In this document: one piece after another, positions 41,756 to 57,074 of the stretch
Layout: the number at the start of each line of letters is the position of its first letter
Position numbering within the stretch: position 1 is the stretch's first letter
Assembly (NCBI RefSeq): GCF_009604375.1
Contig: NZ_WEGH01000002.1
Span: 1,264,073-1,328,072, forward strand
DNA length: 64,000 nucleotides
Reading direction: 5' to 3'
Origin: Actinomadura macrotermitis
GTDB taxonomy: Bacteria > Actinomycetota > Actinomycetes > Streptosporangiales > Streptosporangiaceae
Made by a program: the position numbers and the translations under genes
The notes under the pieces: model-generated
What the model was told of the DNA's origin: nothing
Databases searched by the model: none
Seen by the model: only the letters and a program-made list of their open reading frames with translations

Positions 41756-44458
41756 ATGCTCGCGGGGCTGGGCAGGCTCATCCATCGAGGGCGCTGGTTC
41801 AGCCTTGTCCTGATCCTGGTGTTCACGGCCGTGGGCGGCGCGTGGGGCATCGGGGTGTTCGCCAAGTTCAAGCAGGGCGGCTTCGAGGACCCCAAGGCGT
41901 CCTCGACGCTGGTCGCCAAGCTCGGCGCGACCTGGTTCGGCAGCACCAACCCCGACGTGCTCGTGCTGTACAAGAGCGACACGATGACGGTGGACGACCC
42001 GCGCTACGAGGCGGCGGTCGTCACCACCGTGGCGCGGCTGCCGAAGGAGCTGGTCGCCGAGCAGATCTCCTACTGGTCGCTGGAGCGCAAGGACGCCGCG
42101 CCGTTCGCCTCCCGCGACAGGCACCAGACGTTCGTGTCGCTGAAGCTGGCGGGCAAGGACGACCCGGCCAAGCTGGCGAACTACGAGAAGATCAAGGACC
42201 GGCTGCGGGCGCCGGGGCTGGCCGAGCGGCTCGGCGGCGCGTACCCGCTCGGCCAGGAGTTCGGCACCCAGGTCGTCGCCGACATCGTCACCGCCGAGAC
42301 GATCACCGCGATCCCGCTGTTCATCCTGCTGGTGCTGCTGTTCGGCGCGGTGACCGCGTCCGTGCTGCCGATCATCGTCGGGCTGTTCTCCATCATCGGC
42401 GGCCTGGCGGTGCTGCACCTGGTCACCTACGTCGCCGACGTGACCTCGTTCGCGCTCGAAGTGGTCACGATGATGGGCGTCGGCCTCGCCATCGACTACT
42501 CGCTGTTCATCATCAGCCGGTTCCGCGAGGAGTTGGAACGCGGCATGAAGGCGCGGGGGATACCGCCCGGCAAACCCTGGAAGAAGGTCGAGGGCAGGCG
42601 CGAGCGGAAGGCCGCCAAGAAGGCCTACTTCAAGGAGCTGGCCCCGGTCCGCCAGGCCGCGCTGGCGGGCACGATGATCACCGCGGGCCGCACCATCATG
42701 GTGTCGGGCGTCACGGTCTCGGCCGCCCTCGGCGGCCTGCTGATGTTCCCGCAGATGTTCCTGCGCACGATCGGCCTCGCCGGCATCGCCACCGTCATGG
42801 TCGCGGTGTTCGGCGCGACCGTGCTGCTGCCGACGCTGCTCGCGCTGCTCGGCCCGAAGGTGGAGTTCGGCCGGATGCCGTGGCGGCGGCCGAACTCCAA
42901 GCGTGCCAATCGCGACCCCGAGTCGGGCTTCTGGTTCCGGCTCGGGCAGAGCGTGATGAAGCACCCGCTGCCCTACTTCGCGGCCGTGCTGGTCGTCCTC
43001 GGCGTCATGTTCGGGCCGTTCCTGAACGTGCAGTTCGGCAGCATCGACGCGCGCGTCCTGCCGAAGGACAGCCCCACCCGCGCCGTGGTGGAGACCGTCA
43101 AGCACGACTTCCCGAACGGCTCGGCCGAGCCGATCGACGTGGTGCTGACCGGCGACCTGGTCCCGCGCGACTGGCGGCCCACCCGCAAGGACGACCTGAT
43201 CCCGCCGTTCCTGCAGGACTTCCGCAAGAAACTGGCGGCCGAGCCGGGGGTCACCCAGGCCAAGTTCACCGGCTACAGCGGCGACTACGGCGGCGTGCGG
43301 ATCTCGGTGACCCACAAGTGGGAGCCGATGGCGCCGCAGGCGCAGGACCTGGTCACGAAGATCCGCGCGATGTCGCTGGTCCGCGACGGCGTGCCGATGC
43401 ACATCGACGTCGGCGGCAGCACCGCCGCGCAGATGGACCTGATGTCGAGCCTGTCGCGCAGCCTGCCGAAGATGGCGGTGTTCGTCGGCGTCGCCACCTT
43501 CGTGCTGCTGTTCATGTTCTTCGGCTCGATCGTGCTGCCGCTGAAGGCGATCGTGATGAACGTGCTGTCCATCGGCGCCTCGTTCGGCGCGATCGTGTGG
43601 GGCTTCCAGTACGGGCACCTGGCCGGCGTGCTGGACTTCACCCCGACCGGCGGCGTCGAGGCCACCAGCATGATCCTCATCCTCGCGGTCGTGTTCGGAC
43701 TGTCCATGGACTACGAGGTGTTCCTGCTGTCGCGGATCCGCGAGGAGTGGGACCGCACCCACGACAACCGGGTCGCGGTCGCCTCCGGCATGCAGCACAC
43801 CGGCGGCATCATCACCAGCGCGGCGCTGCTGTTCCTCGTCGTCATCGCGGCGTTCAGCATGGCCGGCATCACCGTGGTGAAGCTGATCGGCGTCGGCATG
43901 TTCGTCGCGGTCGTGGTGGACGCCGCGCTGGTGCGGTCGCTGCTCGTCCCGGCGACGATGCGGTTCATGGGCACGGCGAACTGGTGGCTGCCCGGCCCGC
44001 TCGCCCGCCTGCACGCCAAGATGGACCTGCGCGAGCACAGCGAGGCGCCGGCCGCCGCGGCCGCGGTCGCCGCCGCCGCGCCGTCCCTGCCCGCCGAACA
44101 GCCCTTCCCCTACGCGATGCGCTGGGAACAGCCCACCGCCCCGACGCATAACGGCACGTCCGGGTTTACCGCGCCACCCCGTCCGGAAGTGGCCCGTACG
44201 CCCAGGCATGCCGCCCCGCACGCACCCGCTCCCACCTCTGCGAACGGAACCGCACCGGCCCAGGCACCCCCCAGGACCTCGGTGGACTCCTCCGTACCGG
44301 CCGCGCGGACCAGGGACAGCGCCCCCTGGGCCCCGTGGGCGAACGGCCCGCCGCCCCCCGCACGCAGACCCACCACCCATCCAAAACGTGAAATAGTTCC
44401 TAACCCTGATGGATCAGGGTGGCGCTGGAGGACAGTGGAGGAAAACGATGCCAACTGA
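41756..44458 (+). CDS. MmpL3-like RND lipid transporter
   Basis: 900 residues from ATG 41756 (CAGGAGGAA upstream). The MmpL architecture is complete: a helix near 15-35, a porter domain (about 40-175), helices 2-6, a cytoplasmic Lys/Arg-rich loop (near 265-300), a second porter domain (about 425-570) and helices 8-12. The two Asp-Tyr proton-relay pairs characteristic of MmpL3 are present: D247-Y248 (GLAIDYSLF) and D652-Y653 (LSMDYEVFLL). The last ~160 residues are a cytoplasmic Pro/Ala-rich tail. MmpL3 moves trehalose monomycolate to the periplasm. The gene overlaps the next by 11 nt. Confidence 0.92.
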   Translation: MLAGLGRLIHRGRWFSLVLILVFTAVGGAWGIGVFAKFKQGGFEDPKASSTLVAKLGATWFGSTNPDVLVLYKSDTMTVDDPRYEAAVVTTVARLPKELVAEQISYWSLERKDAAPFASRDRHQTFVSLKLAGKDDPAKLANYEKIKDRLRAPGLAERLGGAYPLGQEFGTQVVADIVTAETITAIPLFILLVLLFGAVTASVLPIIVGLFSIIGGLAVLHLVTYVADVTSFALEVVTMMGVGLAIDYSLFIISRFREELERGMKARGIPPGKPWKKVEGRRERKAAKKAYFKELAPVRQAALAGTMITAGRTIMVSGVTVSAALGGLLMFPQMFLRTIGLAGIATVMVAVFGATVLLPTLLALLGPKVEFGRMPWRRPNSKRANRDPESGFWFRLGQSVMKHPLPYFAAVLVVLGVMFGPFLNVQFGSIDARVLPKDSPTRAVVETVKHDFPNGSAEPIDVVLTGDLVPRDWRPTRKDDLIPPFLQDFRKKLAAEPGVTQAKFTGYSGDYGGVRISVTHKWEPMAPQAQDLVTKIRAMSLVRDGVPMHIDVGGSTAAQMDLMSSLSRSLPKMAVFVGVATFVLLFMFFGSIVLPLKAIVMNVLSIGASFGAIVWGFQYGHLAGVLDFTPTGGVEATSMILILAVVFGLSMDYEVFLLSRIREEWDRTHDNRVAVASGMQHTGGIITSAALLFLVVIAAFSMAGITVVKLIGVGMFVAVVVDAALVRSLLVPATMRFMGTANWWLPGPLARLHAKMDLREHSEAPAAAAAVAAAAPSLPAEQPFPYAMRWEQPTAPTHNGTSGFTAPPRPEVARTPRHAAPHAPAPTSANGTAPAQAPPRTSVDSSVPAARTRDSAPWAPWANGPPPPARRPTTHPKREIVPNPDGSGWRWRTVEENDAN

Positions 44459-45479
44459 GTCACGTCGCCGAGTCGCCCGGCGCGCTGGGGTGCTCCTCTC
44501 CTCAGCGCTGCTCGGCGCGACCGTGCTTCCCCTAGGCGTGGCCCCGGCAGAGGCGGCAGTGTCGTTGAAGAAGGCCGACGACGGCTCGTACGTCACGGGC
44601 TACAAGTGGCTGAACAAGGACAAGAGCGCCTTCGACTTCTATCTCCAGTCGACCGGTCTCGGCCAGCGCAAGACGGTGCGCGTGCTGCTGCCGAAGGGCT
44701 GGAAGTACAACTCCAAGCAGAGCTGGCCCGTCGTGTACGCCTACCACGGCGGCAACGACAACTACCTCTCCTGGACCCGCAGCACCGACATCCAGTCGCT
44801 CGCCCGTAAGTGGGGCGTCATCGTGGTGACGCCCGAGGGCGCCAACGGCTCGTATACGAACTGGTACAACTACGGCAAGGGCGGCAAGCCCAAGTGGGAG
44901 GACTTCCACCTTCAGGAGGTCCGCCAGATCATGGAGCGCAACTGGCACGCGGGCGGCTCGCGCGCGGCCATGGGCATCTCCTCGGGCGCGCAGGGCGCCT
45001 GCACCTACGCGGGCCGCGCGCCGGGCATGTTCCGCTACGCGGCGTGCTTCAGCGGCGTCCTGTCGATGAGCAGCCCCGGCATCCCGTCGCTGCTGATGTA
45101 CACCAACACCAAGGCCGGGCAGGACCCCTACTCGATCTGGGGCATCCCGTGGATCAACAAGGCCAACTGGGACGCGCACGACCCGATCAAGCTGCTGCCG
45201 AAGATGCGCTCGACCCGCCTGTACGTGTCCGCGGGCACCACCGGTGAGCCGGGCCCCTACGACAAGCCGGGCACCGCGCCCTGGGACATCGGCTACCTGA
45301 GCGAGCGGGCGATCGGCCCGACCGTCCAGGCGTTCGCCGACGAGGCCCGCCGGCAGCGGGTGCCGATCACCTCGCACATCTACGGCCCGGGCCGCCACTC
45401 CTGGCCGTACTGGAAGCGCGAGATGCACACCGCCTGGCCCCAGATGATGTCGACCCTCGGCGCCAAGCCCGTCAAGTAG
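44448..45479 (+). CDS. secreted antigen-85-like esterase (paralogue 2)
   Basis: 343 residues from ATG 44448, with GGAGG 6 nt upstream and overlapping the MmpL end. A signal peptide of about 35 residues ends near APAEAAV. The esterase fold shows VVYAYHGGNDNYLSW, GANGSYTNWYNYG, nucleophile elbow GISSGAQG (Ser178) and catalytic His317 in RHSWPYW, matching the HSWxYW element of antigen 85. The likely role is acyl transfer of the lipid flipped by the MmpL protein onto a sugar or wall acceptor. It shares most motifs with the protein at 18904-19953. A terminator follows. Confidence 0.9.
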   Translation: MPTESRRRVARRAGVLLSSALLGATVLPLGVAPAEAAVSLKKADDGSYVTGYKWLNKDKSAFDFYLQSTGLGQRKTVRVLLPKGWKYNSKQSWPVVYAYHGGNDNYLSWTRSTDIQSLARKWGVIVVTPEGANGSYTNWYNYGKGGKPKWEDFHLQEVRQIMERNWHAGGSRAAMGISSGAQGACTYAGRAPGMFRYAACFSGVLSMSSPGIPSLLMYTNTKAGQDPYSIWGIPWINKANWDAHDPIKLLPKMRSTRLYVSAGTTGEPGPYDKPGTAPWDIGYLSERAIGPTVQAFADEARRQRVPITSHIYGPGRHSWPYWKREMHTAWPQMMSTLGAKPVK

Positions 45480-45520
45480 GTCCCATCAGGTAAGTCCCGA
45501 CGAGTAAGTATTACGCGCGA

Positions 45521-45553
45521 ACGCCCCGGCCCCGCAAGGAGCCGGGGCGTTTT
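45521..45553. terminator. rho-independent terminator of the ligase operon
   Basis: ACGCCCCGGC, a 10-nt loop and GCCGGGGCGT, followed by TTT, 41 nt after the esterase stop. Convergent with the glycosyltransferase gene. Confidence 0.88.
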
Positions 45554-45558
45554 GTATG

Positions 45559-46779
45559 TCAGCTGAGCAGTTCCACGGCGCGCGCCACGCCGTTTTCAGC
45601 GCGGATGCGCACGCCGAGGGCGGCGGCCCGGGCGACCGTCCGGGGGGTGCCGACGGCCTGGCGGATCTTGCGGGCGAGGCGGGGGACGGTCAGCGCGCCG
45701 AACGGCAGCGGGGCCGGGCCCGCGCCGAGGGCGGCGACGCGCTCGCCCCAGTAGGGCTGGTCGCCGAAGAACGGGCAGACGACCGTGGGCACCCCGGCGC
45801 GCAGGCCCGCCGCGGTCGTCCCGGCGCCGCCGTGGTGGACGACGGCGGCCATCCGCGGGAACAGCCAGGAGTGCGGGACGTCGCGGACGGCCAGGATCTG
45901 GTCGTCGGAGGTCGCCGGGTCGCCCTGCACGACGCCGCGCACCCCGGCGAGCCGCAGCGCGGTGCGGACGGTGAGGTCGGTCAGCGCGGCGTCCTTCGGC
46001 ACCATGCTGCCGAACCCGGCGTAGACGGGCGGCGGGCCGGCGGCGAGGAAGGCGGCGAGCTCGGCGGGCGGCTCCCAGGCGGGCTCGTCGAGGAACCAGT
46101 AGCCGGTGAGGTGCACGTTGGCGGGCCAGTCGGCGGGCCGCGCGACGACCTCGGGGCTGAAGCAGGCCAGCACCGGCACGTCCGGGCGGGGCAGCCGCAG
46201 CGGCAGCGGGGCGAGGCCGAGCGCGTCGCGGCGCCAGGGGTTGATGAACGGGCGGGCGATCTGCCAGGCGACCTGGTCGACGGCGGTGTAGCTGGCCCGG
46301 TTGCCCCACCCGCCGAGCCGGACGCCCTTCGGCACGAAGGGGTGCGCGAACGCGCGGGTCGGCTCGCTCGGCTGGAAGTGGATCAGCGCCCAGGGCACGC
46401 CCAGGTGCTGGCCGATGTGGCCGGGCATCATGCCGATCGTCGGGCCGAGGACCAGGTCGGCGCCCTTGCAGGCGTCCAGGCTCTCGGCGAGCAGCCGTTC
46501 GGCGAGCGGCCGGATGATGCGCCGGAACCCGCTGAGGAAGGTGACCGGGTTGCGGCCGCCGGCGAGCAGCTCCTGCCCGGCGTCGGAGGTCATGATCTCG
46601 GTGGGGTCGGCGGTCAGCGGCGCCAGCTCCAGGCCCGCGCCGAGCGTTAGCTGCTCGTAGCGGGTGCTGGCGACCAGCCGCACCTCGTCCCCGCGCGCGC
46701 GCAGCGCCTGGCCGAGCGCCACGCACGGCTGGATGTCGCCGCGTGAACCCGCGGCGAAGATGACGATTCTGCGGCTCAC
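45559..46779 (-). CDS. GT1-family (UGT-like) glycosyltransferase
   Basis: 406 residues from GTG 46779, where AAGGTG sits 5 nt upstream; an in-frame GTG at 46794 would overlap the preceding stop. The GT-B fold is clear: AAGSRGDIQPCVALG at the N-terminus, as in sterol and lipid 3-glucosyltransferases, and the donor-binding C-terminal region VVHHGGAGTTAAGLRAGVP with PFFGDQPYWGERV. Members transfer a sugar from a nucleotide donor to a hydroxyl of sterols, glycopeptides or lipids. Within the lipid locus, glycosylation of the hydroxy-acid product or formation of its sugar carrier is plausible (inference). It is co-transcribed with the MFS gene. Confidence 0.88.
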   Translation of the reverse strand: MSRRIVIFAAGSRGDIQPCVALGQALRARGDEVRLVASTRYEQLTLGAGLELAPLTADPTEIMTSDAGQELLAGGRNPVTFLSGFRRIIRPLAERLLAESLDACKGADLVLGPTIGMMPGHIGQHLGVPWALIHFQPSEPTRAFAHPFVPKGVRLGGWGNRASYTAVDQVAWQIARPFINPWRRDALGLAPLPLRLPRPDVPVLACFSPEVVARPADWPANVHLTGYWFLDEPAWEPPAELAAFLAAGPPPVYAGFGSMVPKDAALTDLTVRTALRLAGVRGVVQGDPATSDDQILAVRDVPHSWLFPRMAAVVHHGGAGTTAAGLRAGVPTVVCPFFGDQPYWGERVAALGAGPAPLPFGALTVPRLARKIRQAVGTPRTVARAAALGVRIRAENGVARAVELLS

Positions 46780-46790
46780 CGCATCACCTT

Positions 46791-48620
46791 TCACCAGGCG
46801 TCGCCGCGCGGGCGCGGGCGGCCTGCGTCGGACGGCAGGTCATCGGGCCGGTAGGGGGTGTACCAGCCTTCGGGCGGGGGCGGCGGCCACTCGCCGTCGG
46901 CCTCGCGCGGGGGGACGTAGGGGCGCAGCGGGTAGTGCGGCTTCTGGTTCACGACGGGCAGCCCGTCGTAGGGCGTGGCCCTGGTGGAGGCCGCCTCGAG
47001 TTCGGGGATGCGCTCGCGCGGGTGTCTCTGCTCGCGCGAGCGCACCAGCAGCTCGTCGCCGGGCTCGGCCGTCGGCGCGGCGAGCACGGGCTCGGGGGCG
47101 TGGTGGTGGTGCGGGAAGGGGTGCGGCTCGGACTGGGGCGTGGTGAGCGGCTGCAGGCTCGGGACGGGCTCCAGGTCCAGCTCCGGCTCCAGCTCCTCGT
47201 CCAGCACGACCGGGGCGCGCTTGCCGTGCTTGGGGCCCATCCAGCCGCGCCGGCTCGGCAGCGTCAGCCCGCTGATGAGCCCGCCGATCAGCACCAGCAC
47301 GGCGCCGAGCATCAGCCCCGAGGCGGTGCCGCTGCGGAAGACCTCCAGCTCCCGCGCCGACGCGTCGTGCTCGGGCGGGATGGCGTGGATGAGCAGGCCG
47401 ACGATCGCGATGCCGAACGCGCCGGACGCCTCGCGGATCACGTTGATGATGCCGCTGGCCACGCCCGCCTGCCGCTCGGGGACGGCCTTCAGCACGTACA
47501 TCACCAGCGGCATGCACAGCGCCGAGCCGAGGCCGGTGATCAGCACCCCCGGCATCAGCATGAGGTACCCGTCGCCCTGCTGGATCCGCGAGAACAGGAT
47601 CATCCCGGCCGCCATCAGCGCCATGCCGCCGCCGATGGTGAGGCGCGGCCCGAGCCGGCCGGCCAGCCAGAACGCCAGCGGGGTGACGGCCATCACCATG
47701 ATCGCCGAGGGCAGCATGACCAGGCCGGCCTTGGACGGCGCGAAGCCGAGGAAGCGCTGCAGGAAGGTGGCCGCGTAGAAGATCATGCCGTTGAAGCCGA
47801 TGCCCCACAGCATCTGCGACAGCAGGCCGCCGACGAACACCCGGTTGCGGAAGAACCGCAGGTTCATCATCGGGTCGGGCGCCCAGGACTCCACCACCAC
47901 GAAGCAGGCGAGCGCGATGACCGCGAGCGCGAACACGCTGAGCACCGACGGGTCGGTCCAGCCGAGCTTGCGCCCGGCCTCCAGCGCGTAGACCAGGGCG
48001 AACAGCATCGTCGCCGAGATCAGCACGCCGGGCAGGTCCACCCGCGAGCTGCGGTTCTCGCCCTTGTGGGTGAGCACCACCAGGCCGAGCAGCACCACCA
48101 TGATCCCGGGCACGATGTTGATCAGGAAGATCCAGCCCCAGTGCCACTGCTGCACGATGAAGCCGCCGATGGCGGGGCCGAGCGCGGTGGCGCCGCCGGC
48201 CGCGCCGACCCAGACGATGGTGCCGATGGAGCGCTGCTTGTCGGTGCGGCCGACGGTGATGATGACCTGGGTGGCCGGCAGCGCGAGCGCGGCGCCGCCG
48301 CCCTGCACGATGCGGCCGACGATGAGCACCGCGTCGTCGCCGGCCAGGCCGCAGATCGCGGACGCGATGGTGAAGACGACCATCCCGGCGGTGAAGGTGA
48401 CCCGGCAGCCGTAGATGTCGGTGAGCCGGCCGCCCGCGATCATCAGGCAGGAGAACATCAGGATGTAGCCGGTGGCCACCCACTCCTGGGCGCCGCGGGA
48501 CATGTCCAGATCGCTCATGATCTTGGGCAGCGCGTTGGCGACCACCGTGTTGTCCATGGTGATCATGAATGCGCTGACGGCGACCACCGCCAGCGCCCAT
48601 CGGAATCTGCCCCGGGTCAA
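46791..48620 (-). CDS. DHA2-type MFS transporter with long Pro-rich tail
   Basis: 609 residues from a TTG. About 14 hydrophobic helices (residues 5-475) with DHA2 signatures ITMDNTVVANALPK, GGRLTDIYGCRVTF and GPAIGGFIVQQWHWGWIFLIN. The C-terminal ~130 residues are an unusual acidic and Pro/His-rich cytoplasmic tail containing FPHHHHAPEP. Diverges from the PKS gene and is followed directly by the glycosyltransferase. Export of a lipid or intermediate of the locus is possible, but a general efflux role cannot be excluded. Confidence 0.88.
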   Translation of the reverse strand: MTRGRFRWALAVVAVSAFMITMDNTVVANALPKIMSDLDMSRGAQEWVATGYILMFSCLMIAGGRLTDIYGCRVTFTAGMVVFTIASAICGLAGDDAVLIVGRIVQGGGAALALPATQVIITVGRTDKQRSIGTIVWVGAAGGATALGPAIGGFIVQQWHWGWIFLINIVPGIMVVLLGLVVLTHKGENRSSRVDLPGVLISATMLFALVYALEAGRKLGWTDPSVLSVFALAVIALACFVVVESWAPDPMMNLRFFRNRVFVGGLLSQMLWGIGFNGMIFYAATFLQRFLGFAPSKAGLVMLPSAIMVMAVTPLAFWLAGRLGPRLTIGGGMALMAAGMILFSRIQQGDGYLMLMPGVLITGLGSALCMPLVMYVLKAVPERQAGVASGIINVIREASGAFGIAIVGLLIHAIPPEHDASARELEVFRSGTASGLMLGAVLVLIGGLISGLTLPSRRGWMGPKHGKRAPVVLDEELEPELDLEPVPSLQPLTTPQSEPHPFPHHHHAPEPVLAAPTAEPGDELLVRSREQRHPRERIPELEAASTRATPYDGLPVVNQKPHYPLRPYVPPREADGEWPPPPPEGWYTPYRPDDLPSDAGRPRPRGDAW

Positions 48621-48951
48621 GTGACTGCGCGGCGAGGGGCTCCCGGCCTGCGGGAGGACCGCCGCTTCCCCCTACACGAATGAGTGGTTATGGTTGCGTT
48701 CCTTGGGTGTCCGGTGACGCGTTCCTGACCTGCGGCCGGGAAACCCCAACTATCCCATCAGGCCACATGGGTTACCAGTGAGTCTTGTCATCACTGTGAC
48801 AAGTCACCTGGGAGAAAAGTGGTCTGGGTGCGCATCGACACCCCATCAAAGTAGGACATCGTGGTCCCTCGCCCGAACGATCCCCGTTTCACCATGAACG
48901 TCCGGCCGTTCGCAGGCCGACACCGTTGAGGAACCTGAGGGAACCCCGCGC
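48621..48951. other. 331-bp divergent promoter region, MFS/PKS
   Basis: No gene. The middle (48670-48850) is markedly AT-richer than the flanks and includes the shared operator at 48784-48803. The PKS start is preceded by GAGGGAA. No confident -35/-10 pair could be fixed. Confidence 0.55.
48784..48803. promoter_or_regulatory. operator CTTGTCAT-CACT-GTGACAAG upstream of the PKS
   Basis: Inverted repeat with one arm mismatch, 149 bp before the PKS start and 164 bp before the divergent MFS start. The 18-bp core TTGTCAY-N4-GTGACAA is shared with 39675-39692 upstream of the ligase operon. Confidence 0.75.
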
Positions 48952-55464
<6,513 letters not shown>

Positions 55465-55509
55465 GGGCCCGCCCCCCACGACAGCCCGCTGCTCCACGGA
55501 GGTAACCCG

Positions 55510-56838
55510 ATGGCCCAGACCGACGCACTGCTCGAGGCCGCCCGCGAAGGCGCGGGCGAGCAGGAACTGCTCGGCATCGACCTGCCCTCGCGTTTTCGCG
55601 CGTCCTACATCCGCAAGGACGAGGTCGGCATCTTCGAAGGGCAGAAGGACAAGGACGTGCGCCGCTCCATGCACGTCGGCGAGGTCGACATGCCCGAGAT
55701 CGCGCCGGACGAGTGCGTGGTCGCGGTGATGTCGGCCGCGATCAACTTCAACACCGTCTGGTCGGCGATCTTCGAGCCGGTGCCGACGTTCGCGTTCCTG
55801 GAGAAGTTCGGCCGCCAGGGCTGGTACGGCGCCCGGCACGACCTGCCCTACCACATCCTCGGCTCGGACGGCTCGGGCGTGGTGGTGCGCACCGGCGCCG
55901 GCGTCAAGGGCTGGAAGGTCGGCGACCGCGTCGTCATCTCCCCGTCCTACGTCGACGAGGAGGACCACGGCTCCTACGACGACGGCATGATGAGCGAGTC
56001 GCAGCTGGCCTGGGGCTTCGAGACCAACTTCGGCTCCCTCGGCGACTACTGCATCGTCAAGGCCAACCAGCTCATCCGCAAGCCCGCGCACCTGTCGTGG
56101 GAGGAGGCCGGCGCCAACACGCTGTGCGCCGCCACCGCCTACCGGATGCTGGTCGGCCGGCACGGCGCGCAGATGAAGCAGGGCGACGTCGTGCTGATCT
56201 GGGGCGCCACCGGCGGCCTCGGTTCCTACGCCACCCAGCTGGTCAAGAACGGCGGCGGCATCCCGGTCGGCGTCGTCTCCTCCGAGGAGAAGGCCGAGCT
56301 GGTCCGCGCGCAGGGCTGCGACCACGTCATCAACCGCAACGACCTGGACCTCGGCGAGCAGGGGCTGCGCCACCCCAAGGCCGGGCGGATGCTCGGCGAG
56401 GCGATCCGCCGCCTCACCGGCGGCGAGGACCCCGGCATCGTGTTCGAGTACCTCGGCCGGGAGACGTTCAACGCGTCGGTGTACGTCGCCAAGCGCGGCG
56501 GCAAGATCGTCACCTGCGGCTCGTCGACCGGCTACAAGCACGAGTACGACAACCGCTTCCTGTGGATGCGGCTGAAGAGCATCATCGGCTCGCACGGCTT
56601 CAACTACCACGAGGCCGTGCAGACCAACCGCCTCTTCTCCCTTGGGATGATCCACCCGACGCTGTCGAAGGTGTTCTCCCTGGAGGACGCGGGCGAGGCC
56701 ACCCGCGCCGTGCAGACCAACCAGCACATCGGCAAGGTCGCCGTCCTCTGCGGCGCGTCCGCCAAGGGCCAGGGCATCGACGACCCGGCGATGCGCGAGC
56801 GCATCGGCGAGGAGAAGCTGAACCTGTACCGCAGCTGA
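55510..56838 (+). CDS. ccr: crotonyl-CoA carboxylase/reductase
   Basis: 442 residues from ATG 55510 with CGGAGGT upstream, 45 nt after the PKS. Medium-chain reductase fold with NADPH site IWGATGGLGSYA. The residues that hold CO2 in carboxylating enoyl-thioester reductases are all present: Asn81 (NFNTVWS), Phe170-Glu171 (GFETNFGS) and a His at 362 (GSHGFNY). It therefore should carboxylate an enoyl-CoA to ethylmalonyl- or longer alkylmalonyl-CoA, the extender unit for the adjacent PKS, rather than act in the ethylmalonyl pathway, whose other genes are absent. Ends at a terminator. Confidence 0.95.
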   Translation: MAQTDALLEAAREGAGEQELLGIDLPSRFRASYIRKDEVGIFEGQKDKDVRRSMHVGEVDMPEIAPDECVVAVMSAAINFNTVWSAIFEPVPTFAFLEKFGRQGWYGARHDLPYHILGSDGSGVVVRTGAGVKGWKVGDRVVISPSYVDEEDHGSYDDGMMSESQLAWGFETNFGSLGDYCIVKANQLIRKPAHLSWEEAGANTLCAATAYRMLVGRHGAQMKQGDVVLIWGATGGLGSYATQLVKNGGGIPVGVVSSEEKAELVRAQGCDHVINRNDLDLGEQGLRHPKAGRMLGEAIRRLTGGEDPGIVFEYLGRETFNASVYVAKRGGKIVTCGSSTGYKHEYDNRFLWMRLKSIIGSHGFNYHEAVQTNRLFSLGMIHPTLSKVFSLEDAGEATRAVQTNQHIGKVAVLCGASAKGQGIDDPAMRERIGEEKLNLYRS

Positions 56839-56848
56839 CCTGAGACGA

Positions 56849-56880
56849 AGCCGCCGGTGCCGCTCGGCGCCGGCGGCTTT
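56849..56880 (+). terminator. terminator of the PKS-ccr operon
   Basis: AGCCGCCGG and CCGGCGGCT form a 9-bp stem around a 12-nt loop, ending in TTT, 11 nt after the ccr stop. Confidence 0.82.
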
Positions 56881-57009
56881 CGCCTGTCCGGGGCCGGCGC
56901 GCCCGGGTTGTGAGGTCTGGTCAACCGGCGCGGCCGAACCTGGTCGAACCTCGACCTACACTTTGCGCCTGACGGGGTTACAGGTCATGATTTTCCCCAC
57001 ACCCGTCAC

Positions 57010-57022
57010 ATAAGCAACTTAT
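57010..57022. promoter_or_regulatory. small dyad ATAAG-CAA-CTTAT before the PucR gene
   Basis: Perfect 5-bp arms in an AT-rich promoter pocket (56960-57030), 53 bp before the regulator start. It could serve autoregulation; it does not resemble the TTGTCAY dyads. Confidence 0.35.
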
Positions 57023-57074
57023 TTGGGCAAACGTCCGGGGGAGAGCCGGGCGGGAACCCAGGACGGGAGGCAGG

